From: Tessaracoccus flavescens
GTDB taxonomy: Bacteria; Actinomycetota; Actinomycetes; Propionibacteriales; Propionibacteriaceae
Assembly: GCF_001998865.1 (NCBI RefSeq)
Contig: NZ_CP019607.1
Location: 992,001-1,056,000, forward strand
DNA: 64,000 nucleotides
Direction of reading: 5' to 3'
Shown: piece after piece, positions 56,091 through 64,000 of the stretch
How the letters are laid out: each line of letters begins with the position of its first letter
How positions within the stretch are numbered: position 1 is the stretch's first letter
Position numbers and translations under genes: made by a program
Notes under the pieces: generated by a model
What the model saw: the letters and a program-made list of their open reading frames with translations, nothing else
Databases searched by the model: none
Told to the model about the DNA's origin: nothing

Positions 56091-57637
56091 GAGGCCGGTC
56101 CTTCGCTCGGAGTGACCTGAGGGGCGTCGAGCCGGCCAGCGGCCAGCGCGAGCAGTTCGGGCACCGCGTGCAGGTACCAGTAGGTCGAGGCCGGGTCGAC
56201 GTGGCCCAGCCACGTGGACAGCAGGGGAAGGCGTCCTTGCACGTCATGGCCGTCGCGGTACCAGTCGAGCATGGTGGTCACCGTGTAGGTGTGCCTCAGG
56301 TCATGGAGCCGGGGTGGCCTGTGGCCGGGGCGGATGGTGATCCCGGCTGCGGCCACGACCTGTTTGAAGGTGACGCCCAGACGGTCCGGGTCGAGCGCTG
56401 CCCGTCGGCGATTCACGAAGAAGGCCGGGCAGGCCCGCACTGTTCCTCCGACCCAGTCGTGGCGGACCTGCAGGTAGTGGCCCAGGACCGTCGTGGTGGT
56501 CGGGTGGAGGAACACAAGCCTGGACTTGCCGAACTTGGTGTCCAGAACCTGCACCACACCGTTGGCCAGGTCCACGTCGCCGACGGTCAGGTGGCAGGCC
56601 TCCCCGGGCCGCAGCCCTGTGGCGGCCAGCAGACCGATCAGCGTTCGCCAGGTCACCGCCCGGAACCGGGGGGACAAGCGATCGGTTCCGCCCAGGAGCG
56701 CGAGGACCTCAGCGTCGGTGAACACGTCGACGAGCGCCCGGTCAGTGCGCTTCTTCTTGCCGGCGAACTCGTCGAACGCCACCACATCCCAATAGCCGAC
56801 GAGACCGATGCGTCCGTTGGCGTTGTTGACGAAGAGCTTGGGGACGGTGACCTCGCCCCCCGAGATCAGCATCCCGTGGGGCGAGAACTCGGAGAAGATG
56901 TGGGACTTGCCGGTGCCCTTGGGGCCGAGCTCGACCAAGTTGTAGTTCCGTTCGACGAACGGGATGAGGCGCACGAGCTGGAAGAACTTCCCGCGCCTGC
57001 TGAACATCTCGGGGTTGAAGCCGATGGACTGCATGAGCAGGTCGATCCACTCGTCGGTGGTGAACCCGCGTCGGGACTCCAGGTACTGGTCGACGTCGAA
57101 TCGCGAGAGTTGGATGGGTTTGATGGAGCCCAGTATCCAGGGCACGACCCGCTGGTCCTCGGTGTGGAAGTACTCGATGTCGCAGATGCACCACACCCCG
57201 CCTACCAGCAGCTTGGGGTGGGCTGTGATGATTGGCGAGTCGACGATGACGCCCTTGATGCCGAGGTTGGCGAACTCGGCCTCGTAGACGTCCGCCTTCT
57301 CGTTGAGCGTGACCGCGACTTTGTCGATGATCCGGTGGCGGCCACGTTCCTTGATCTTGGACTTGACCAGCTCGGACTCGCTGCGGTGGACGTAGTGCTC
57401 GGCGAGGATCTGGCGGACGGTCTCGATGCCGGCCTGGATGGTGGCTTCGTCGTCCGACGCGGCGTACTGGCCCAGCAGATACTCCAGGACGTAGGACGGC
57501 ACGATGGCGTTGCCCTTGACAGCCTTGACCAGATCTTTGCGCACGACAACACCACCGAACAGGAGGTTGATCTTGTAGTCCAGGTCGCTCTGTGGCGGCT
57601 CGCCGGCGTTGTGGGGCTCGTTCTGGGTTTCGCTCAT
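56087..57637 (-). CDS. brxL: BrxL N-terminal half fused in frame to a tyrosine recombinase catalytic domain
   Basis: A 516-aa hybrid ORF beginning ATG 57637, 11 bp after pglZ with a GAGGAGAGG Shine-Dalgarno. Residues 1-~303 are BREX BrxL, the AAA+/Lon-like protein: 'LDYKINLLFGGVVVRKDLVKAVKG', 'VELGPKGTGKSHIFSEFSP' (Walker A, Lys244) and 'VVAFDEFAGKKKR' (Walker B, Asp289-Glu290). Right after 'ALVDV' (about 56725) it becomes the catalytic part of a tyrosine recombinase: 'TGLRPGEACHLTVGDVDLANG', 'KFGKSRLVFLHP', 'HDLRHTYTV', 'LGHVDPASTYWYLHAVPE'. BrxL's remaining AAA+ and C-terminal Lon-like parts, and the recombinase N-terminal domain, are absent. Canonical BrxL function is probably lost. Confidence 0.85.
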   Translation of the reverse strand: MSETQNEPHNAGEPPQSDLDYKINLLFGGVVVRKDLVKAVKGNAIVPSYVLEYLLGQYAASDDEATIQAGIETVRQILAEHYVHRSESELVKSKIKERGRHRIIDKVAVTLNEKADVYEAEFANLGIKGVIVDSPIITAHPKLLVGGVWCICDIEYFHTEDQRVVPWILGSIKPIQLSRFDVDQYLESRRGFTTDEWIDLLMQSIGFNPEMFSRRGKFFQLVRLIPFVERNYNLVELGPKGTGKSHIFSEFSPHGMLISGGEVTVPKLFVNNANGRIGLVGYWDVVAFDEFAGKKKRTDRALVDVFTDAEVLALLGGTDRLSPRFRAVTWRTLIGLLAATGLRPGEACHLTVGDVDLANGVVQVLDTKFGKSRLVFLHPTTTTVLGHYLQVRHDWVGGTVRACPAFFVNRRRAALDPDRLGVTFKQVVAAAGITIRPGHRPPRLHDLRHTYTVTTMLDWYRDGHDVQGRLPLLSTWLGHVDPASTYWYLHAVPELLALAAGRLDAPQVTPSEGPAS

Positions 57638-57648
57638 CTCGCCTCTCC

Positions 57649-60144
57649 TCAGAAGTCGAAGTCTGACGTGAAGGAACGCTTCAGCGTGTAGATGGCCTTC
57701 TCGTAGACGCGCCACTGATTTGTGTTGGGGATCCGCTCCTCCAACCGGAATTCGACAGCCCGGTTGTTGTAATCGTTGGCGTCTTGACTGAGCAGCATCC
57801 GCGGACTCTGGTACCGGTCACGCGTGTCGGTCGAGATCTCGTCGAAGGTCAGGTTAACGAGGTTCGAGAGCAGCGTTTCGCCGGCGTAGAGCCCCGCTCG
57901 GAGGGAGCGCGGCTGGACCTTGTCGCTGACCGGTTCTGACTGGAACAAGCGGACGACGACTTGCCCGGTGGTGATCTTGTCCGACTCAGGCATGATCTTG
58001 ACATTCACCGGCCGAACGTCGCTCCTGCGCTTCTTGTTGACCGCCAGCACTGGGACGACGATCTCCTGCACGGTCGCCCCACCATGAACGAAGCGCGATC
58101 CGCTGCCGGCCAGCCGTAGGCGGTGGATCGACTTGGGAATCTGAACTTCCAGCGCGCTGTCCAGCCCGAGCTGGGCCGCCTTGAAGGTGGTGAAGGCGGG
58201 ATCGACCTTGAGGCCTGTGCCCAGCACGAAGCGCTTGTTGACGTGCTTGAGGTCGTCGCCCTGGGGCTTGGTCGACAGGAAGAAGGCGTCGGCCAGCGCC
58301 TCGTCCTGGAACAGGAATCCGTGGTCGGCCGTGATGAAGATGTTGGTGGCGTTGGCACTGGCCAGCTTCTTCACCAGGTCGACGAGGTCGCGGAGCGTGT
58401 CCTCCACTGCCTCGAACACCTGGCGCTCGGTGCCGAGCTTGTCTCCGGTGGCGTCGATCCGGTTGTGATAGACGTACAGGACCCGGTTGGCCTTATAGAG
58501 CTCGCGCCGCTCGTCGGCGGTGAGGGCCTGGAAGTCCTCGGCCTGGATCGCCGACCCACCCACCGCCTCTAGGATCTTGCTCCGGAGCGTGGTGTTGTTG
58601 GTGGGTTGGTCGTCGGCCAGCACGGTCTTGGCGTCGGCCGAGTGCTTGAGCGTCGAGTGCGGCAACAGGGCGGCCATACCGAGCTGGGTGTAGCTGGGCA
58701 GCACACCCAGGACCGCCTCCAGGGTCGCGTCGAAGCGATCCTCCTGCCTGATCAGCGAGCCGAGTTCATCGGCCACCTCGTAGCGCATGGCGTCGGAGAT
58801 GATGACGACGGCCTTCTTGTCGCCGTCGCGGACGAGCGGTTCGACGTAACGGACGTAGAAGTCGGTCTGGGAGCGCAGTGCAGTTGAGCGCCACGTCTCG
58901 ACCTGGTCGACCTGCTGCTGCCAGGCGTTGCCCAGCTCGTAGACGTACTTGTTGGTGTAGCGCTTCTCGACCTGCTCACGCAGCGCTTCGAGGGGCTTGG
59001 GGTACTCGGCTGTCCGGGCAGCGACGATGAACTGGCGGTAGAGCTGGTCGATGCGGAACCACTCGCGTCGGTAGCGCTCCAGTCCGTTGTCGAACGACTG
59101 CATGGCCAGATCCAGCGCGGCCAACTCGCCCAACAGCTCCGAAGCACTCGCCACAGCCGTGTAGAGCCGCCGATAGCCGTCGATCCAGACGCTGCTCTGC
59201 CGTGCCCGGACCACCTCGGCAACCTCGCGCGGCGCGACCGTCTGCTCGGCCACCGCGCGCGCCAGGTCACTGATGATCTTCTGGTCGGTCTCCTCGAACA
59301 GGTCGACACTGATCAGGTCACGAAAGCTCGCGTTCTCGATCTTCGACTTGAAGTCCAAGTCCCTGGCGGCCCGCTTGGCGAGCGTAGACATGGCTTCCTG
59401 GCTGCGCCGGTCGTTTCGCAGGCTCGCGAAATCGAGTTGGATGTTCTGCAGCCCGCCCGGGCGGTCCGACTTGAAGCCCTCCAGGGCTCGCTGGAAGATC
59501 CACAACACCAGGTCGTCCATGCTCGGCGTGGGCGATTCGTAGCCGTAGATGCGCGCCACGCCCTGCCAGTAGAAGCTGTCGAGCCCGTAGTCGACGAGGG
59601 CGTCGTACTTGGCGTGCGATCCCTTGGCGTTCTCGGTCAGGAGGGTGCGTGTGATCTCCAGCAGGCTGTGCTCCCGCTGGCCGAGCACCACGGCGCTGAT
59701 CTTGGCGCGCAGCCGAGCCGCGTCGTCCTCCGAGCTGAGCAGTGCCTTCAGGCTCTGGACACGCTTGGCGGCGTTGAAGAACTTCTCGTGCGCCTGCACC
59801 ACCTCGTCGATGCCCTTGCCCACCAGCCCGAGATCCTGGGCAACGAGCGCGGTACGGTCAGCCGTGAAGACCCCGTAGGCCAGCTCCAGGTCGAGCAGCC
59901 AATCCCCGATGCCGCTCGGCACCTGACCTGAGCGATAGACGAGGAACTTGCCCTCCGGCTCCTCGTGCAACAACCTGTTCTTCACGGCGAACTCATCGTT
60001 AGCAACACGAATCGTGTGGATCCCCGGAAGGTCGAGGCCGTCGAGATCCGCCGAGTACTGGCCTTCCGGGTCATGCCAGAACACCACGCGGCGGCTGTCA
60101 AACCAGCGCAGTAGGTGCGGACGGACGGCAGCGGCGTCACTCAT
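57649..60144 (-). CDS. pglZ: BREX phosphatase-domain protein PglZ
   Basis: An 831-aa PglZ (BREX type 1). The N-terminal ~400 residues are helical. An alkaline-phosphatase-like domain follows with 'AVVIISDAMRYEVADELGSL' (metal Asp451, D-A-M-R-Y) and 'IFITADHGFLFQDEAL' (Asp607-His608). The C-terminus is beta-rich and ends 'YEKAIYTLKRSFTSDFDF', normal for the family. It is required for BREX defence and host methylation; its catalytic role is unresolved. ATG 60144 overlaps the pglX stop by 8 bp and the stop lies 11 bp before brxL, so the operon is tightly packed. The frame is intact. Confidence 0.93.
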   Translation of the reverse strand: MSDAAAVRPHLLRWFDSRRVVFWHDPEGQYSADLDGLDLPGIHTIRVANDEFAVKNRLLHEEPEGKFLVYRSGQVPSGIGDWLLDLELAYGVFTADRTALVAQDLGLVGKGIDEVVQAHEKFFNAAKRVQSLKALLSSEDDAARLRAKISAVVLGQREHSLLEITRTLLTENAKGSHAKYDALVDYGLDSFYWQGVARIYGYESPTPSMDDLVLWIFQRALEGFKSDRPGGLQNIQLDFASLRNDRRSQEAMSTLAKRAARDLDFKSKIENASFRDLISVDLFEETDQKIISDLARAVAEQTVAPREVAEVVRARQSSVWIDGYRRLYTAVASASELLGELAALDLAMQSFDNGLERYRREWFRIDQLYRQFIVAARTAEYPKPLEALREQVEKRYTNKYVYELGNAWQQQVDQVETWRSTALRSQTDFYVRYVEPLVRDGDKKAVVIISDAMRYEVADELGSLIRQEDRFDATLEAVLGVLPSYTQLGMAALLPHSTLKHSADAKTVLADDQPTNNTTLRSKILEAVGGSAIQAEDFQALTADERRELYKANRVLYVYHNRIDATGDKLGTERQVFEAVEDTLRDLVDLVKKLASANATNIFITADHGFLFQDEALADAFFLSTKPQGDDLKHVNKRFVLGTGLKVDPAFTTFKAAQLGLDSALEVQIPKSIHRLRLAGSGSRFVHGGATVQEIVVPVLAVNKKRRSDVRPVNVKIMPESDKITTGQVVVRLFQSEPVSDKVQPRSLRAGLYAGETLLSNLVNLTFDEISTDTRDRYQSPRMLLSQDANDYNNRAVEFRLEERIPNTNQWRVYEKAIYTLKRSFTSDFDF

Positions 60145-63100
60145 CGCTGGCCTCAAGTCCGGGGATCTTCTTCAGGGCGGTACCGAACTTGGGATAGTTC
60201 GCCTTCACACCGTCGTCGAGGTCGATCGCGAGCTGCCGGGACGCCAGCGGGTACAGCACGTCGTGCTCGTACTGCTCCAGCTCCAGCAGCACCCTGCGGA
60301 GCCGATCGGCCTCCTTCTGCGCGGCCGCCTGCTGACGCGGCGTCCCACCACCAGCCGCCAGGCGCTCCTGCTGCTGCAGACTCGACGTGAGCTTGGCCGT
60401 GAACTCGCGCAGGTACTCGTTGAGCACCGTCGAGACCGTGGACGGCGTGTAGCGGTGCATGTAGATCAGGGCGTTGAACGATCCCTTGGGGCTGGAGAAC
60501 AGCCAGTAGATCGGGCGCTTCTTGTACCGCTGGACGTGGTCCTTGTAGAACGACTTCACGAAGTAGTCGCGGACGTCCCGCACGCCAAGGGACTCCGTGA
60601 CGAAACGCAGGTTCTCCTCGAAGTGCTGCTCCCCGAACGCCGCCCGAAGGAAGGTGCGGAAGCGCGCAACAATGTCGTCTTCGAACCAGTCGCCATCCAC
60701 GATAGGGATGACATTGTCCTTGTCGGGGGGGAACGTCGGGTTAGGCACGTTGGCTAGGTAGTCCTGCACCGTAGCCCCCTGGTCGGCCAGGATGAGCCCC
60801 GGCTGGTCCAGGCTGTAGCGGCCGAACATGCACCCAATGGCGTAAGAGACGAGGTCCACGGTTGCAGTGCGCGCGAAGTCCGCTTGGTCGTCGTTCAGGG
60901 CGGCCGCAGCGTCGAGGGTGATCTCGTCAATCGCGGCGCTCATGTCCTGAATCTCAGCCAGACCGTATGCGTTGAGGGCGCTTTGATTGAGTGCATGCTC
61001 CAGCTCCCTCATCCGTTCGACGTGAGAGCGGCACTCGTCTACGTACTCGCGGAACCGGTCTCGGATGCGTCCGCTAGGCAAGGGGCGCCGCACCAACGGT
61101 GAAGTCTTGAAGCCCCAGGCAGTCTCTCGCCGGTCCCAATCCTGCCACGCCAGTCGCACACACTCCTCGGCCCACGAGGCGAACTCAGCAGGCAGCGTGC
61201 TGAGGAACGGGATACTCATGACGTGTCCAAGGTTGAAGTCCAGGGTCGGCGCCAGCATCCGCATGAACCTCACAGCCACCGCACTGTTCAGCAGGCCCTG
61301 AAGCAGGCGGAGTTCATCAGCCTTGATCGGAAATCCCATTGGCCCCTTGGTGTCGAACATGAAGCCTGGCGGCACGTCACGGACGGCAAAGCCATTGCTC
61401 GAGATGCCCGACCACGTGAAGCCCTCGCGGAACGCGAAGTCGCCGTTGAAGTTGTGCGCGCGAATCCGACCAGTCTCTGCGTCGATGTTGGCCTTGACCT
61501 CAGAGCCGTCATTGAACCAGTTGACGACGTACTCGTAGTTGCCCGCCCAACGCCGATACTCACCACCCTTCACGTAGGGGAACCATCTACGAGCGGACGG
61601 CTCTTCCTGGTTGGCGTGGAAGTCGATGGCGGCTAGGGACACCTCGTGCCACCGGCGGAGGAAGGCGTCGTTATCACCAGTGATCAGACCAACCCGGGTC
61701 TCGATGTGAGCTGAGACCGGGTCGGCAGTCTCGAAGAGTTCAAAGTCTCGGGCCGCAGCCCAATAGACGAACGCTCGGCCGGGCACCCGCGCAAGGTGGC
61801 GCAGTTCGAGTACGTAGAGGTCCCGAGTGGTCCCGGCCGCCACTTCGCGGAGCTTCGCCGACTTCGTGGCCTCAGACCGACCTTCAACCAGTCGGACGAA
61901 CACCCCACGTGAGGTTCGCTTGGCAACCTGCCGACAGATCACGAAAGCAGTCGTACCAACTACCTCACCACCAATGCTGTCGAACGCCCGAGCGCCGAGG
62001 TGCGCCATCGAGACCACCCGAGTTCGACCGAGAATCTCTGCTCGCAGTGCCTCGAAGTAGCGCAGGTACATCCAGCTCTGCATGGTCACCATGGCGATTA
62101 GACCGCGACCAATTGCGAACTTGATGGCCCGCTCGATGAACATCGAATAGAGGTCGGTCTTGGTCGCGGGGTACGCCCTCCTCGCCCACTCGACGAAACG
62201 AGCGTTCATGTTGCCGAGACCGGCATAAGGCGGGTTGGCCACCACCACCGCGTAGCGTGGCGACAGGTACTCGGCCTGCTCGATAGCCCTCTCCGCCCAC
62301 TCGAGCGTGTCGGCCCGGAGGATGTCCCCGCCATCGTCTAGTTGGGAGATGTGTTGTTTGAGGCGGGCGGTGAGCTCGACGTCAGGCTGGATCAGCGACC
62401 CGAACATGTCGGCGTGCTCAAACTGGTTCCAGAAAGCCGCCTCAGCATGCTTATCCCCACCGCGGGTCAGCAGGAAGTCGATCTCGGCAGGGGCGAAGCG
62501 GATTGGGTCGAGGACGCAGACGTTGGGCTCGATCTGCTTGTTGAAGAACGTGCGCTGCTTGGAGCGGGCTTTCATGGTCAGGGCGAAAGCTGCGAGGGCT
62601 CCGGCGCGGGTGTCGATCTCGATGCCGTAGAGGTTGTTGGTCAGGATGAGGCCGGGGATCTCTGCTGGTGCGTAGCCCTCTTCTTCGTAGATGGCGTACA
62701 GCAGGTCGAAGGCGTAGGTCAGCATGTGCCCCGACCCGCAGGCCGGGTCGACGACCTTGAGTTCCTCGGGCCGGCTGATCTTGAGGAACTCGGTCTCCTC
62801 GTCGACTGGGGCAATGTAGTACTCCATCTGGTCGACCAGGCGGGAGTCGGGGCGGTTGAGCATCCACAGCCGACCGAGGGAGTTCTCGACGAGGTAGCGG
62901 ACGATCCAATGCGGTGTGAACAACTGGGTGGCAGCGGGGATCTCGTCGGCGCCGGCCTTCTTGTTCTGCTTGAACCCCGCGAAGACCTCGTCCTTACGCT
63001 CCGAGATGTAGAACTGGTAGAGCCAGCCGATGACCTCGACGTCCTGGCAGACGTCCTTGGTCAGCACCTTCACCGCTCGGCTCGGGACTGAGTCGTCGGC

Positions 63101-63640
63101 CAGCAGGTTGCCCGGGATGAGGAGCTCGGTGAAGTCGCCCTCGCGCTCGAACATGAACGGCATGGCCCGGTTCCAGTGGCGGCAGTAGTCCGAAAGCAGC
63201 AGAGCGTAGGCCTCGCCTTGGGCATCGGCGCTCCGTCGGGTGCCGTTGAGCAGACAGGCGACGGTTTCGCGGGTCTTGCCCGAGACCACCCCGGTGTCGA
63301 TATTGCCGCGCTTGGCTTCGGCCAAGACCTCAGGCTGTCCGGTCGCGACGCCGGCCTGCGGAGAGACGACGCCGACACTGGTATAGCCGTTGGCGTCCAT
63401 GAAGCGCAGGGCGATGATCCGGTTGAACCACGTGTAGGCGACCTTGTCGGCGACGGCAGCCCTGCCTCTGTCGCCCCCACCGCCCGCCAGGACAGCCTTC
63501 TCCAGGACTTCCACGGCCTTCGGCTGCTCCACTCGCTCGGGCGAGGCCGGAGCGAGCACGACGGCGATCCGGGCAGTGACTTCGCGGAGGAGCTCCTTGC
63601 GTGCCCAGGTGGCGAACGACTTCAGCGGTGCGGTTTCCAT
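60137..63640 (-). CDS. pglX: BREX adenine-specific DNA methyltransferase PglX
   Basis: A 1167-aa N6-adenine methyltransferase, the usual BREX-1 size. It has SAM motif I 'VVDPACGSGHMLTYAF' (from Val297) and catalytic 'VVANPPYAGLGN' (N-P-P-Y at 469-472). A long C-terminal target-recognition region runs from about residue 600. It ends with a helical segment ('LLELEQYEHDVLYPLASRQLAIDLDDGVKANYPKFG') typical of PglX. It methylates a non-palindromic hexamer on host DNA so that the BREX system can tell self from phage. Start ATG overlaps the brxC stop (TGATG). No phase-variable homopolymer tract was seen in it. Confidence 0.94.
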   Translation of the reverse strand: METAPLKSFATWARKELLREVTARIAVVLAPASPERVEQPKAVEVLEKAVLAGGGGDRGRAAVADKVAYTWFNRIIALRFMDANGYTSVGVVSPQAGVATGQPEVLAEAKRGNIDTGVVSGKTRETVACLLNGTRRSADAQGEAYALLLSDYCRHWNRAMPFMFEREGDFTELLIPGNLLADDSVPSRAVKVLTKDVCQDVEVIGWLYQFYISERKDEVFAGFKQNKKAGADEIPAATQLFTPHWIVRYLVENSLGRLWMLNRPDSRLVDQMEYYIAPVDEETEFLKISRPEELKVVDPACGSGHMLTYAFDLLYAIYEEEGYAPAEIPGLILTNNLYGIEIDTRAGALAAFALTMKARSKQRTFFNKQIEPNVCVLDPIRFAPAEIDFLLTRGGDKHAEAAFWNQFEHADMFGSLIQPDVELTARLKQHISQLDDGGDILRADTLEWAERAIEQAEYLSPRYAVVVANPPYAGLGNMNARFVEWARRAYPATKTDLYSMFIERAIKFAIGRGLIAMVTMQSWMYLRYFEALRAEILGRTRVVSMAHLGARAFDSIGGEVVGTTAFVICRQVAKRTSRGVFVRLVEGRSEATKSAKLREVAAGTTRDLYVLELRHLARVPGRAFVYWAAARDFELFETADPVSAHIETRVGLITGDNDAFLRRWHEVSLAAIDFHANQEEPSARRWFPYVKGGEYRRWAGNYEYVVNWFNDGSEVKANIDAETGRIRAHNFNGDFAFREGFTWSGISSNGFAVRDVPPGFMFDTKGPMGFPIKADELRLLQGLLNSAVAVRFMRMLAPTLDFNLGHVMSIPFLSTLPAEFASWAEECVRLAWQDWDRRETAWGFKTSPLVRRPLPSGRIRDRFREYVDECRSHVERMRELEHALNQSALNAYGLAEIQDMSAAIDEITLDAAAALNDDQADFARTATVDLVSYAIGCMFGRYSLDQPGLILADQGATVQDYLANVPNPTFPPDKDNVIPIVDGDWFEDDIVARFRTFLRAAFGEQHFEENLRFVTESLGVRDVRDYFVKSFYKDHVQRYKKRPIYWLFSSPKGSFNALIYMHRYTPSTVSTVLNEYLREFTAKLTSSLQQQERLAAGGGTPRQQAAAQKEADRLRRVLLELEQYEHDVLYPLASRQLAIDLDDGVKANYPKFGTALKKIPGLEASDE

Positions 63641-64000
63641 CAGAGAGAGATTCGCTTTCCGTTGTTGAGCGTCTTCACCAGCGCAGAGCGCAGGGCATCA
63701 AGGTAGCGGTCGATGTCCGCCTCGGTCTCCAGCACTCCCGAGACCCCTGCAGCGGAGATGCTCTTCACCGACACGGTCTGCTTCGGAGGTGACGGCGGGC
63801 CGGCTTCCGCTTCGCCGTTTCCCTTCTGCGAAGCGGCCAGTTGGTCAAGCAGGCTCGGGTACACGCTCTCCTCGAAGCCCGAGCCGGTCTCCCGGATGAG
63901 GGCGATCTGATTCTGGGTGCGGACACGGGCGATCGTCTGGTCGACGTGGCGCAGCACTCTCGTCTGGGCGTCGGGAGTTGCCTTCTCGTAGAAGGCGCTC
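63640..64000 (-). CDS. brxC: BREX ATPase BrxC, C-terminal part (window edge)
   Basis: The last ~119 residues of a protein whose start lies beyond the window. The sequence ends 'VETEADIDRYLDALRSALVKTLNNGKRISL'-like: 'SISAAGVSGVLETEADIDRYLDALRSAL' and the Lys-rich tip are typical of BrxC (PglY-like AAA+/DUF499-containing ATPase, ~1200 aa). Identity rests on this tail plus the fixed BREX-1 order brxC-pglX-pglZ-brxL. The stop overlaps the pglX start. brxA and brxB would be expected further right. Confidence 0.8.
   Translation of the reverse strand, partial: SAFYEKATPDAQTRVLRHVDQTIARVRTQNQIALIRETGSGFEESVYPSLLDQLAASQKGNGEAEAGPPSPPKQTVSVKSISAAGVSGVLETEADIDRYLDALRSALVKTLNNGKRISL

Noticed and set aside
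56168..57691. 507-aa plus-strand open frame opposite brxL
   Set aside because: Shadow of the BrxL-recombinase ORF.

Overview
The window is 64 kb of high-GC actinobacterial chromosome. The gene set and order point to the Actinomycetia, most likely a Propionibacteriaceae-type organism (Tessaracoccus-like; this placement is an inference). The supporting signs are a Tad/Flp pilus locus with the paired DEAH helicase, an nth-tlpA-nudix cluster next to a whiB4-like gene and a ponA2-like PBP, GTP-dependent PEPCK, a dnaX-ybaB-recR cluster with a small SRP RNA, and GTG starts with many ATGA/TGATG overlaps.

Layout. 1-5 kb: the 3' end of a YcaQ-type winged-helix protein, a frameshifted DinB/TIGR03083 gene, a methyltransferase and an aldo/keto reductase. 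6-13 kb: a minus-strand pilus locus (ssd-like, tadA, tadB, tadC, helicase, Flp-like pilin, two TadE-like genes). 13-21 kb: mostly intact core genes (nth, whiB, ponA2, a phosphoesterase, tRNA-Pro). 21-40 kb: metabolic genes (ALDH, pckG, MFS, amidohydrolase, Gfo/Idh) mixed with many decayed genes: a shredded unknown ORF, topoisomerase IB, LRR fragments in opposite orientations, an SDR gene, a DJ-1/PfpI remnant, and an ABC-2 permease fragment fused to a P-type ATPase. 40-46 kb: intact core genes (recR, ybaB, dnaX, SRP RNA, asparaginase, L,D-transpeptidase).

46-64 kb is accessory. An insertion sequence with long ends lies beside tRNA-Ser(GGA). A gene-poor stretch follows, then a GH13 phosphorylase-like protein with an N-terminal P-loop domain, facing a minus-strand SRPBCC - sugar-type MFS - UspA operon. 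A truncated IS1634-like transposase and a palindrome-rich recombinase element end come next. The last part is a type 1 BREX phage-defence operon on the minus strand (brxC 3' end, pglX, pglZ, brxL). Its brxL is cut just after the Walker B motif and continues in frame into the catalytic domain of a tyrosine recombinase, followed by a second, complete recombinase. A mobile element has therefore remodelled the 3' end of the defence operon.

Frameshifts fall in dispensable genes while about 30 core genes read cleanly. This favours real gene decay over random sequence error, although indel errors cannot be excluded from sequence alone.
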